Source: Symsagittifera roscoffensis
Taxonomy: Eukaryota > Xenacoelomorpha > Acoela > Convolutidae
NCBI RefSeq assembly: GCF_963678635.1
Contig: NC_087065.1
Coordinates: 71,493,345 to 71,557,344, forward strand
DNA length: 64,000 bases
Reading direction: 5' to 3'
In this document: positions 19,000-30,100 of the stretch, piece after piece
Layout of the letters: every line of letters begins with the position of its first letter
Numbering within the stretch: position 1 is the first letter of the stretch
The notes under the pieces: model-generated
What the model was told of the DNA's origin: nothing
Databases searched by the model: none
Seen by the model: only the letters and a program-made list of their open reading frames with translations
Position numbers and translations under genes: made by a program

Positions 19000-19777
19000 T
19001 GTAACATTCGCCCAAATACTACACAGCGACGGAGCGTAGAAAAATTACCTATTAACGACTGGAAGACGTCAGTTACCTTAATTCCACTCGTTTTTCACCG
19101 TCTCGAGCTTGCCAGTTGATTTCCTTGCCAGTTGCCTACGTGATTGCTATTAAAAACACGGCTCGAATACCCTATTTTGTCATGTTTTTGTGTGACAGTT
19201 CTATATTAAATCCATTGGAGATGGATTGACCCCTTCCTCTTTCTAGCTACTCATATTCTAAAATATCAAATAATACCGGTATTAATTCAAGGTTTTATGA
19301 CATCCAGGAAGCTACAAAGTCAGTTTTATATAGTCCCTTCACATACAACAGAGTCTGGGGGACCAAGCCTCCGCTCCCGTAATCTTCCCGAGATAACGTC
19401 CTTATCTCTCCCAATTTGTGGCACGGGAGGGTTCCGCGGAATATTCCTTCCCCACTGAAGCTTCCTTTACCACTAATCTCCACTGCTAAGGATCTTATCG
19501 TGTGTTATTGCCACGATAAGAGGCTTCGTTTTTCTTGTGCTTTCGTGCGACTGTTTTCTGCTATCTCCGTCGTTGCTGTGTTTTTTCGTCCTTTTTAGTC
19601 AAAATGGCCGTCTTTTTGTATTTCTCAGAAATACTGGCCCGTCAACCGAAATTTTAAAAATTCAAATTTTCGGAATATCTAGACCCTCCTTCGCAGTAAT
19701 TTTTCGTTACTAAGGCCTTTATTCGTTTTTTTTCATGTCGCCGGAAGGTTGCGCTGTGCCAATCTGGCAGAACGGCA
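19000..19777 (-). repeat. 5' LTR of the gypsy-type element
   Basis: This 778-bp copy of the LTR reads TGCC...TTACA on the minus strand. It has the TATATAAAA box (19324-19332) and the same 9-bp hairpin (19494-19502 and 19512-19520). It lacks ~105 bp present in the 3' LTR. Its outer end abuts the interrupted BEL gag. Confidence 0.9.
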
Positions 19778-20325
19778 TATGTGAACAGTCGAGGTATGAC
19801 GAGTGGAAGCAGATTCATCAGACTTATGTAACACACGTTTTCTACTTTCCTTAGACTTATTAGAGACCTTAGACCTGTTTTCAGATACTCGTGCTTCCGA
19901 ATCTCTTGTTTTGTGCGAGCGTGAGGATGTCTCAGACCTAGTTTGTTGTAAAGATCCCTTGCTCACGGTAATGCCGAGTGCTGGGAATGACGAAAGTTCA
20001 AGGCTCATCTTGTAACTCTGAGCTTCATGAATTACTTTATCGTTCATTTCGGTTATTTTCTTACGCCAAAGGTCTTGCTGAGAAATAATTTTTAAGGGTT
20101 TTCCGTTTTTCCCGCTAACTTATTTAAATGCTCATTGACGTCAACATATTTTTCCAAAGCATTCTTACATTTGTGAACAGCATTATCAATTTTTGCGGTG
20201 CGACTATTGTTCTCAATGTACTCAAGTAAAAATGAGTGACCTTTACGCAGCTCATTTTCTAAATTTAGACGGGTTTCAAATAACTTGCGTATCTTACTTT
20301 GGAATTTTTTGTCCATGTTTTTCAC
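19778..20325 (-). pseudogene. BEL/Pao gag N-terminal part, interrupted by the gypsy-type insertion
   Basis: The ATG at 20325 opens 77 codons (KKFQSKIRKLFETRLNLENE and onward), a charged helical stretch typical of BEL gag N-termini. After a frame break near 20090 the segment at 20047-19778 encodes a Ser/Arg/Lys-rich linker (SETSSRSHKTRDSEARVSEN). The frame runs directly into the gypsy LTR at 19777. The coiled coil that normally follows this linker is at 2288-2000, on the other side of the 17.5-kb insertion. No TATA or tRNA primer site can be assigned with confidence just upstream. Confidence 0.75.
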
Positions 20326-20473
20326 AAATTGACAGTGCTCTACGGATGCTCACTTGTAGAAAACAATCAATAAAATGAGATACTGTTTAGGTACGTAATT
20401 AAATTTGCATTAATATATCAACATTAGCTTACAAGAAGAGGGAACTTGACGTATCAAAGCTTCTGCCAGAAGC

Positions 20474-20839
20474 CTATTTTTTTATAGCTTTCCGAGCTTT
20501 GAGTGGTAAGCGGTTCCACTTCTTACGAGTCTTAAGGATGTAAAGATTAGCGCTATAACGCCTTAGAAGGAGGAGAGTCTTTAAGTCAAGTGAAGGAGGC
20601 TGGTGAAGCTCTTTGTACTTCTCAATTAGTACCTGGTCCTTAGCCTTACGGTTAGAGATAAAGTCATTGACAAACTTCAGAACGAGAAAACCTGTTGAAC
20701 CTAAACTTTCCTCTATATCCTCGGTTTTGTTCCGTCTACAGTATACGATCGCAAAAATGTTTGTCCTATACCTTAATAACAAATTGACAAGTTGCTCACT
20801 AATCAGCTTGCGGTTATTGTTGCTGCGGTGCCTACTCAT
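20474..20839 (-). CDS. Hypothetical basic ORF upstream of BEL gag (121 codons)
   Basis: Begins MSRHRSNNNRKLISEQLVNL and ends in a Lys/Arg-rich tail (TRKKWNRLPLKARKAIKK). Composition is coding-like and the ORF is long for this AT-rich DNA, but I recognise no family. It lies 149 bases upstream of the BEL gag start on the same strand. It may be an extra element ORF or a remnant of another insertion. Confidence 0.35.
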   Translation of the reverse strand: MSRHRSNNNRKLISEQLVNLLLRYRTNIFAIVYCRRNKTEDIEESLGSTGFLVLKFVNDFISNRKAKDQVLIEKYKELHQPPSLDLKTLLLLRRYSANLYILKTRKKWNRLPLKARKAIKK

Positions 20840-22028
20840 CGAGTTATTATTGGCGTCGTGCCCAATTACAAGGTGGTTACGGTGAGCTAAGTAGTGATGG
20901 AGGTATTACTGTATCGTTTTGTGGGAAACTTAAACCTGGCTTTGTAAAGCAAGTATCTTTGACGCGTTTCTGGGACGGAGCGGGAAGTTTTCGGAGCGCG
21001 TGATCCAAGGAACTAACTCCTAGATAGAATACCATACACTTAGGGGACCTATGCGACGGCTTCGTTACGCTTAAGTACCAATGGGGTCGGAAAATTAAGT
21101 AGGTCGGTTGAACTCCAACAACACTCACGGAAAAAACCTGAGGATGAAAGAATTCAACTTAACTCACTTAATATCACCGTACCTGACCACTTAACAGTAC
21201 TGTCACGCAACGAAGTCAATAATCGGATGGTCTGAAGCGAACTGGTTTTCAGTTTCACCAAAGTTGGGTGGGGTATCAGGCAAATTGGTTAAGTTCCAAC
21301 AACACACTCTGAAGAAACCTGAGGATGAAAAACTTAATTTGCCTGATATTTCGCTACCAGACCACTTAACATAAGGTTGGTGTCATCTTACAGCACAGTT
21401 TCGCAGAATTCTGGGGACGTTTTGAGGATTTTTTGGCATTTTTTTTTTACTTTTTTCACAAAATTGTTTAGAAAACTTTGGTCAGCAGGTTCGAGTCAAA
21501 AACCAATCCAAAAAACTAGTCCAGTATCTCTTGTCTATGTTCCAATTTCACGGATTAATATTCCGTTCACCTATATCCAAAAATTTTTGGTATCGAGAAA
21601 AAATGTCAAGTAAGTTGTCTAAATACCGATTGTAAGATATTTCAGTTCAACGGAACTGTCCAAAAATTTCGGGTATTGAGAAAAATTACCAGGTTCTAGC
21701 TTGCGGGAAAAACTTTAAGATGTATGACAGCGTAAATCAATTTTATAGCACAATTTCAAAGTTTTTAAAAGTTTGACGAGTCTTACAGTTTTGGAGATTG
21801 GTCGATCACCGGGAAAAGCTTCAGGAGTCGAGAAAGAAATCAGTTCCACGTGAACCAACAATCCTCCGCTGAGCCAACTACACTCATGTCAATTGCACTC
21901 TGTATTGGCCAACTTCGCGCTCTGTTTTGGCCAATTCGGCCCACTGGGTACTTATCCGGGTCGTGCAGCTTCTGAAGTTTGGCGTGAAAACAAGATTGTT
22001 CCTTGAGCAGCTTCACTTCTTCAGGTAA

Positions 22029-22270
22029 CGTCTGTCAGCACCTTCTGTCTGTCAGCACCTTCTGAGGACAACTAGCAAACTTTTCAGCGGACTGTCTGTC
22101 AGCACCTTCTGTCTGTCAGCACCTTCTGAGGACAACTAGAAAACTTTTCAGCGGACTGTCTGTCAGCACCTTCTGTCTGTCAGCACCCTTCTGCGTGTCA
22201 GCACCCTTCTGCTTGTCAGCACCCTTCTGCGTGTCAGCACCCTTCTGCGTGTCAGTAACTTCTGAGCGCA
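22029..22270. repeat. Minisatellite with ~17-18-bp unit GTCTGTCAGCACCTTCT
   Basis: Repeats of (G)TCTGTCAGCACCTTCT occur singly and within a ~66-bp higher-order unit containing GAGGACAACTAG and TTTTCAGCGGACT (starts near 22029 and 22095). A run of 18-mers with variants CGTGTCAG and CTTGTCAG follows. Open reading frames across it are by-products of the repeat. Confidence 0.85.
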
Positions 22271-22476
22271 ACTGGCAAATTCCTCAGCGGACTGTCCGTC
22301 ACCCCTTCTCACAATACCCGTTGAGAAAGTCCTCCGTTTGTCCCAAACACGATACCCGTTGAAAAAGCCTCCGTTTGTCCAAAACACGATACCCGTTTAA
22401 AAGGCCTCCGTTTTGCTATAGTTGAAACCAGCTAGAGGCACTGTCCAACACCTGTTCTTTGTGGTGCGCCAAAATA

Positions 22477-22745
22477 TGCTCGCTCAATCTCCGTAAGTTG
22501 GTAAAAAACTATGAAGTCGAATGCTTGAATTATAAAGAGTATTTATCGGCAAAACTCTCGGCAACTCAATAATTCATCATATTTTTGGTCAAGTAAAACA
22601 TCAGATAACTTCAATCTTCAGCTTGTTTCGGTACAAATCGGCGCAAGCAAGCCACAAGAACCGGTCGGTAATGTTCTTGAGACAAATTGCTCTTTTTTGG
22701 CGGTCAGCCTTAATCAAGGCTGAACCGAATTACAACCAAAAAACA
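22477..22745 (-). repeat. Candidate 5' LTR of the BEL element
   Basis: On the minus strand this 269-bp block starts TGTTTTTTGG and ends GAGCGAGCA. It is followed 5 bases later by TGGCGCACCACAAAG, which resembles a primer binding site. The matching LTR would be beyond the left edge, so this cannot be confirmed here. Confidence 0.25.
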
Positions 22746-22784
22746 GTTAAAATAGGATATAACCCCCGTTTTTAGTATATTAAT

Positions 22785-22865
22785 ACATGGGCAAGTGGGG
22801 GACTCGAACCTACGTCAACTGTTATGTCACACATATATTCGGCGTTAGCTTAGGACACTCGGCCA
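22785..22865 (-). repeat. tRNA-derived (Leu/Ser-like) SINE head
   Basis: The minus strand carries an A-box-like GGCCGAGTGTCCTAAGC (about 22865-22849) and a perfect B box GGTTCGAGTCC (22810-22800). Acceptor and T stems pair poorly, so this is a tRNA-derived repeat or pseudogene, not a working tRNA. Confidence 0.5.
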
Positions 22866-22916
22866 ACTGTGCTTGTTTTTATATGCATTTATACTCTGTT
22901 TTATATGCATCTTTAC

Positions 22917-23126
22917 TCTGTTTTTAATGCATCTATACTCTACATTTGCGTTGCAACACTCAGTGCAAAAAACCTTCTCAGCTACGCAGGCACAACTATC
23001 AAACGTTTTTTGTAGCACTGTTATCAGTGTCGAGCGGTTATTGCCCAGCAGGAACAAAACCAGGTCCCGGAGGTAATCAGTCTTGCAGTTCTCGCAGTAT
23101 ATCATAAATTGCTTCGCTTTTATATC
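22917..23126 (-). CDS. Possible orphan exon encoding a Cys-rich (CxxC) segment
   Basis: Seventy codons are open between a good acceptor (TTGGTTTTCAG, ending at 23127) and a donor (CAGA then GTAAAG at 22916). The sequence has CENC near the start and CAC...CTECC...YRC at the end, two Cys pairs about 45 residues apart. GC content is higher than in the surrounding DNA. The spacing recalls beta-tent zinc proteins (Yippee, Mis18, FAM72), but the similarity is weak and I see no partner exons nearby. It could also be a captured or dead exon. Confidence 0.3.
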
Positions 23127-23136
23127 CTGAAAACCA

Positions 23137-25395
23137 AAAGCGAATCAGAGCTGCCTCGATTATAAAAAAGAGGTTTAGGTGTAGCGAAAAAATCCCACAA
23201 GTTTTCTTCTTGCTTTTCAGAAAAATTTTGTTAAACTCAAGACGCGAAGTTATTTTGTTAGAGGCAGCAAAAAACGTTCATATTGTTCAGTTGCACCAAA
23301 TGTTTCAAAAGCTCAACTTGTTAGGGTTTTAAACAAACTTTTTCATTATTTTTTCAGTTTGGCAACATTAAAAAAATGCTTTGATTCAACCCACACTGAT
23401 TCTGTCCTCAATTTGAAATTATCTCTCATTTTTGGCCTGACTAAGTTTCGAATCTGCATGCGCTTCCGAAAGACACGTTAAAAGTTTAATGGGACAAGTT
23501 TCAAACTTTTTGCATTGATTAACTTGATTTTTTAGCCCAAATCAGTTATTTCAATAGGACGTGAACTGTTTTTAGCGGATTAACAACGCGAATTGATAGC
23601 ACACGTGGATTAACAGCGCACGTGGATTGATAAAAGCGCAAATCTGAAAAAAATGGATCAATGGAAATGATTTCCAACTAAATTTTTTTTCCAACTTAAG
23701 TTTTTTCAGTTTGGATGATAGAGTATACTAACTCAGAAAAGTTTAGTTTCAATTGAGAACTCTATTCGAGATAAATAAAAATCTAATTACCACGCAAATC
23801 AACCAAAAATTAAATTAGGCTCAGCAAAAGACTAAAGTTTAATCGCATAAAATTGCACCAAGAAAATAGGAAATAAAAATTTCTGAAATTTTTTTGAATT
23901 TTTGAAAAAAATGTATCAGTTGTTGACGGTTAAACTGGATTGCTGATGGGTCATTTTTATTTTTGATCGAATTGTTACTGAAATTGTATTTGCTGTTACT
24001 GAATAATTTCAATTTGAATCCCTGGATAATTGCACCAAAATGCAAAATAGGAATATCAAAACTCTGAGTAAAATCCTTGTGAATGGGGATGTCATAAATG
24101 TCTCTTTTTTATACAAAATCTGTAAAGTTTTAAACACAACTAAGGTATTGCTCGTTGCTGTTTTACGGATTTGGGTTGAAGCTTTTTCCATATCCTGTTA
24201 CAGCTAGTACTGAACAGACATAAATTAATTGGTGAAAGATCTTGTAGTTCAAGGAAAAAAATGATTTTTCCTAAAATACTCACGAAGTTTTTTGCAGCAA
24301 AAATGTCTGAAAAGCAGTTGTTTATTTTCTAATTAGTGCAGTTACGTGTATAAAATGTCTCAAATTTTTGTTTTTACTTGTTCCTCAAAACCCAGAGTAT
24401 TTGGGCTTCAAGAGCTCATGCCAGAAGATTTCAAATTTTTGCTCTCTTTCATTCTAATATTTAGCGAGTCAAACAAAAATGAACCGTAGTATTTGGTTTT
24501 TCTCGATAAAAATAGGTGCTTTTCTTGTTCGTTGGTTTTTTTAACTGCTTGGTATTTTTTTTGCTAGAATTTCAATTTGGTTAAGAAAAACTATTAAAAA
24601 ATTGGTTATAGCAATTCGTTGTAAGAAACTCAAAATCTGTAATCAACAGAAGAGTATATTTATCTCAAAAACCAGTTCTGGCTTGAATTATTCGGTGCAA
24701 ATTGAGAATTGGTGCTTCAGAACATACGTAGGAATTTTCATTTTTTCTATGATTTAACAAGGGTTTTCTTTGTTTAATTTGCATCATTAGTTAGTATTTG
24801 AATCTTGCAAGCATGACAGCTTTGCAAAATTTCCGTTCGAAAATTGTAATTAACAATTACCACACTTTTCCTTGGATATTGAAATCTCTAGAAAACAAAT
24901 CAAGTTATACCAGAACAGTAACATCCAAAAGAACACAATCTCAAAAAAACGAACTCGAATTTCGGATGAAAGATACTTGTTTGAAGTACGGCCCCGTTGA
25001 GAATCTTGTTTAGAAAGATGATCCCGGAAAATTACTTATGGTCTCATATAAAGGTTTTCAGAAGAGTGGTGAAAGAAAAATGTACGTTTTGCCAAAGAAA
25101 TGACCTTTTTGGTTGATAGTTCCTTATTTCATAAAAATTTCAAAGGAAAATCTTACGAAAAAAAAAATACTTTTTTTATTTTTGTACAAGCGAAGTAGTT
25201 GAACTACAGTTCAAGTGGTCTAGCTAGATCTCCTTTTTAACATGTTTTTAAATGAAAAAATCAAAAACAGCGAAACCCCACTTCTAATCTAGTACTCTAG
25301 TACTCATATAAAGTGATGACATAATAGAAACCAAATCATTCTAAATTGATAGTTTTATCACAAGTTTTGGTTTTTGACTGGATTTTTTTTCAAAA
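23137..25395. repeat. Tandem duplication, unit A
   Basis: Starts with CAGAGCTGCCTCGATTATAAAA and matches unit B (25396-27150) over most of its length. It contains about 970 bp (about 23932-24908) missing from B and lacks about 460 bp (25463-25925) found in B. The sequence is AT-rich and I see no gene in it. Confidence 0.8.
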
Positions 25396-27150
25396 ATCGG
25401 CGAACCAGAGCTGCCTCGATTATAAAAAGGAGGTTTAGGGGTGGCGAAAAATCCCACAAGTTACATAAACTAATTGATTGACAATTTAGAAGTTTTGAGT
25501 GATCAATTCATCAAAAGAAATATGCAGAGCAGTGATTCTGGAATTGCTGGAAGCGGAAACTCGAATATGATTAATAAATTGGAGCCTGTTGCTTAAACGC
25601 ATGCAATTTTTTTAAAGCTTCGAGAACAAGGATTGTTTGTCTGTATAATGATACAATTGAAAGCAAGGGAGAGCAGATGAAGATTTGCAAAAAAAAACTT
25701 TTGTTGATGACCTTCATTGAAAGTAAAAATTGAAAAATTGAACGTAAAAAGTTAAAATTGTCTGCTATTAAGGGTGTATCGATGAATTTCTGTTCGATTC
25801 ATAATCAAGAGTGTCTGTTTGATTCATAATCACCAATAAGATAATCAGAATGCGTAGTTGCAAAAGCACAGACTCGTCATGCCTCACTTCAACAAAAACC
25901 ATTACTCAATTTGGGAAAAAGATACATTCAAGTTTTTCTTGCTTTTCAGAAAAATATTGTTAAACTCAAGACGCGAAGTTATTTTGTTAGAGGCAGGAAA
26001 AAAACGTTCATATTGTTCAGTTGCACTAAATGTTTCAAAAGCTCAACTTGTTAGGGTTTTAAATAAACTTTTTCATTATTTTTTCAGGCTGGCAACATTA
26101 AAAAATTCCTTTGATTCAACGCACACTGATTCTGTCCTCAAACTGAAATCATCTCTCATTTTTTGCCTGACTAAGTTTCGAATCTGCATGCGCTTCCGAA
26201 AGACACGTTAAAAGTTAAATGGGACAAGTTTCAAACTTTTTGCATTGATTAACTTGATTTTTAGCCCAAATCAGTTATTTCAATAGGACGTGAACTGTTT
26301 TTAGCGGATTAATAGCGCAAATTGATAGTACACGTGGATTGATAAAAGCGCCAATCTGAAAAAAATGGGTCAATGGAAATGATATCCAACTAAATTTTTC
26401 AGATTTTCTGGAAGTTTTTTCAGTTTTGATGATAGAGTATACTAACCCAGAAAAGTTTAGTTTCAATTGAGAACTCTATTCGAGATAAATAAAATTCTAA
26501 TTACCACGTAAATCATCCAAAAATTAAATTAAGCTCAGAAAAAGACTAAAACTTAATCGTATAAAGTTGCCTCAAGAAAATAGGAAATAAAAATTTCTGA
26601 ACATTTTTTGATTTTTTGAAAAAAGTGTATCAGTTTTTGACGGTTATACCAGAACAGTCATATCAAGTTATACAAGAACAGTAACATCCAAAAGAACACA
26701 ATCTCAAAAAAATCAACTCGAATTTCGGGTGAAAGATACTTGTTTGAAGTACGGCCCCGTTGAGAATCTTGTATAGAAAGACGGTCCCGGAAAATTACTT
26801 GTGGTCTCATATAAAGGTTTTCAGAAGAGTGGTGAAAGAAAAATGTACGTTTTGCCAAAGAAATGACCTTTTTGGTTGATAGTTCCTTATTTCAGAAAAA
26901 CTTCAATGGAAAAGTTTACGAAAAAAAAAGTTTTTTGTTTTTGTACAAGCGAAGTAGTTGAACTACAGTTCAAGTGGTCTAGCTAGATCTCCTTTTTCAC
27001 AAGTTTTTAAATGAAAGCATCAAAAACAGCAAAACCCCACTTCTAGTCTAGTACTCATATAAAGTGATGACATAATAGAAACCAAATCATTCTAAATTGT
27101 AAATTTTATCACAAGTTTTGGTTTTTGACTGGATTTTTTTTTCAAAGATT
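25396..27150. repeat. Tandem duplication, unit B
   Basis: Second copy, joined head-to-tail to unit A. The shared right end reads GGTTTTTGACTGGATTTT in both (about 25370 and 27120). The duplicated ORF-like stretches (such as 25858-26211) are not conserved as coding sequence between the copies. Confidence 0.8.
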
Positions 27151-30100
27151 GTGCGTTCTTTATCACGAAAATCATCTTTTTACGATTTGAAAAATACAGC
27201 TGAAAGAACAACAATTCAGCTCGTCTTATTTTTTCGAGTTTTTTTATGCTTAGTTCAGCCTTGGTTTTGTCTTGTATTAATCTAGCACCTGGAGAGCACA
27301 CAATAAAACACTTCATTTAGAACCGGTGAGCCGAACAAATCATGCTAGAAAAAAATCTTCGTCAGACAAAACTTTTTTTTGGATAAACTGTTTGCATTCA
27401 TCTAGAAAACGTAAAAATAAGCTGTCAGAAGCGTTGTAAGGATGCGAAAATTAAAATACAAGATAAATGTTTAAATTATTGCAGAAAACGCGAGCCGTAT
27501 CGAAGAAAAACAAAAAACTAATCTACAAGATTAAAAAAACCAAAAACTTTTCAATCTCAAAAGTTAATCACCGGAATTTTGCACAGCATGTGAAATCAAT
27601 TTAGTCAAATTAGCCTTTAATTAAAACTAATTACCAAAAGCGGCTTAGAGAAAATTTAAAATGAGACCAATTCTGAAATCATAAATTAAAATACGAGTTT
27701 TTTTTGCATTGCTTCTACTTTAATTACAATCTTAATTCTACCACATACTTCAATAACACAATTATAGCAAAAAAATTCAGTAGTCGAGATGAATACCAAT
27801 TACGCTTAATGAGAATCCAAGAGAGAAATATTACATAGAAAAACCCATATCAAAGTTGTTTAGGTCCAATCTGATGAGACACACTCTAGGTGATTTAGCA
27901 AGTGCTTCTGATGGTTCACAAAACGTGATGATGAAATGGAAAAAGAAAATCAAACAAATTATCAAAGAATTTTTTCTACTATAACTTCAAACAATTGATT
28001 TTCATGCTAATTTAATTGGTTCTCAAGGATGAAATTTACAAGGTAAAAGTTTGTTTAAATATCTTGCTGCACTTTTACTTGGAATTCAATCTCTGAAACT
28101 TTAAATCTTGTTGCGAGCATCTGGATCTTTTATAAAACTCCGTTTTTTTTTCAAAGAAATTTGGGAATACATATGAGTAAAGTAAGCAAAAAACGGTTTC
28201 CCTTTTACAAAACGTTTGCATTTGCGAAAGAAACAAAATTGCAACCAAAGCTTTTTTTGATAATTTTCCTCAATAAATAAAGGTTTCCTATGGTACAACA
28301 AAAAAAATTTTTTTCCTTTTAAAAGTGTTTCAGTGTTTTTTTTCGTAATATTTTATACAGAAGCAAAACCAAGCTTTGCTAAACTTCTGTTCGAATTTTA
28401 AAAAAAAAAAAGACCAAAAGTTTTACGCTTCCATAAAATTTTCACTTCCAAGAAAACATATCATAAAATACCTAGAGCCTAAACATCCTAACGGAATGAA
28501 TTCTCAAAATTAACAAACAAAATAACATATTTAAAGTACTCTTTCAAAAGTGTGGCTTCTCCAAAAACATTGTTTAAACTTATGGCCACGAAAACTAAAA
28601 TTAACAACGGGGTAGGTTTTTCGAAAAAAATGACTTTTTGGTATTTTCGTTTTTCAGAAAGCTTCTGTGGTATATCTAACAAAAAATTTTCAATAAGTTT
28701 TTTTATTTTCATAAAAGCAAAGTATCACACTTTTCAACGAGTTTTTAAATGGACGCATGGAAAACAGCGAAACCAGACTTCTAAACAAATACCCATGTTT
28801 ATTAATGCAAGATATAAACCCAACCATTCACAACTTCTAAAATTTAAAGTTTTATCCCATACTTTTGCTATCAAATGGTATTTTATTTTAAAAGTTTACT
28901 TTGTTTGTTTTAGCACGATAATCCTAGACCATAAATCAGCAGACAGTCTTTGTGGTTTGAAAAAAAAACCTGATATAAAAAAGTAGTTACACTCGTCTAA
29001 ATTTTTCAAAATGCATGCTTCAGTTTAAAAACTGATGTCTACTCTACTCTTGTATTATCAAAATCTAGCAACAAAAGACTACACGATTATAAAATGTTCA
29101 TCTAACACTAGTAATCTCAACAAACTGAACTAGAAAAATATCTCCGTTAGAGAATGATGATTTTTAGTGAAACGGTTCGCATTCATTTTGAAATCATAAA
29201 AAGTGTTAGCGTTTAGAGGATACGAAAATTCAAAAAAAATACACCACTCGCATTTTTGTTGAAAAATCGAGCCACTTAAAAAATTAAAAACAAACCAAAA
29301 AAAATATCATATCAAATGTAACGGAATGTTTGTACTCGGAGTGGTTTTTCTCTGTAGACAAATTTCAATTTTTTAACTAGCCAGTTTGACGGAATTTTTT
29401 ATATCATTATGAAGTTTTTGCCACTCATGTATGAGTTTCATATTTGCTGGTGCAAAGAGGCCGAGTTAGCCTCGCATCGAATATTTCAATTTCAAACAAA
29501 GTGCAGCCAATGTTGCAGTGCAACTCTCACTGAAAGACTACACCCTAGTTAAAATTGCTTCAGTTAGGAGTGGGAGATTTCGAAAAACGTCGGGTATTTT
29601 TGGTTATACCTCTTTTAGCTTAGACCCGATTTTTCTATAATTTGCAAAGCCAGAGGGGGGTGGCGGATTGTGGCTAAACTTCGAAAACCTATGGCTCTAT
29701 TAAGATTATAAAAACAATTTAGGCTGTTTACTAGCACAAAAAATGACATTTCAAATAAAGATACCTCTATATTGGGTATGAAATTATAGGCCATGGCTCT
29801 GAGTTATGCATTACGTAGCAATTACCCTGATTACGTAATACGTACCCCGAATTAAGCAACTGCAGTGCTGAAAAAAGGAGTTTTTTTATAGCTGGAAAAC
29901 CACTTGTAACTTTTTTTATTACTACAACCCCGCACTGTCAAACTTGAGATTGAAAATGATTTTTATCAATTTTTACAGATGCTATGCTGTATGAAAATCA
30001 ATTTAGCCTATTGATTTTAGATAAGTAAATCGGATAGCCTATTTAGATACGTAAATCGATTTAAAATGGACTAAATGAGTTCTTACGGTAGAAAAAAAAT

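Larger units (their letters stand above)
2294..19777 (-). mobile_element. 17.5-kb Ty3/gypsy-type LTR retrotransposon inserted in a BEL gag
   Basis: The element is bounded by two direct repeats (2294-3176 and 19000-19777) that read TG...CA on the minus strand. In minus-strand order it has the 5' LTR, a primer binding site (18987-18969), a leader (18968-16578), gag, protease, RT-RNase H, a long spacer, integrase, accessory ORFs and the 3' LTR. PR-RT-RH-IN order identifies Ty3/gypsy. The LTRs differ by roughly 30 substitutions over about 770 aligned bases (counted by eye) plus one ~105-bp indel, so the copy is not recent. The 5 bases flanking each end (ACATA and ACACT on the minus strand) match at three positions. 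This could be a mutated 5-bp target duplication, and removing one copy keeps the interrupted BEL gag in frame. Confidence 0.9.
20326..22476 (-). other. Upstream region of the BEL element, mostly noncoding
   Basis: Between the BEL gag ATG and the candidate LTR. It holds an ORF at 20474-20839, two ~95-bp imperfect direct repeats (21103-21196 and 21281-21372, both with AACCTGAGGATGAAA), and a minisatellite (22029-22270). Assignment to the BEL element is inferred from position only. Confidence 0.4.

Noticed and set aside
22163-22387. 74-codon minus-strand ORF with repeated RRRVLT
   Set aside because: It is the translation of the 18-bp minisatellite.
22785-22865. Functional tRNA gene
   Set aside because: A and B boxes are present, but acceptor and T stems do not pair and no clear anticodon arm is visible.
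25858-26211. 117-codon plus-strand ORF in duplication unit B
   Set aside because: The corresponding part of unit A does not keep the frame, and composition is AT-driven.
28552-28986. 144-codon plus-strand ORF
   Set aside because: It lies in the diverged third copy of the duplicated repeat, is Lys/Phe-rich from AT bias, and has no domain.
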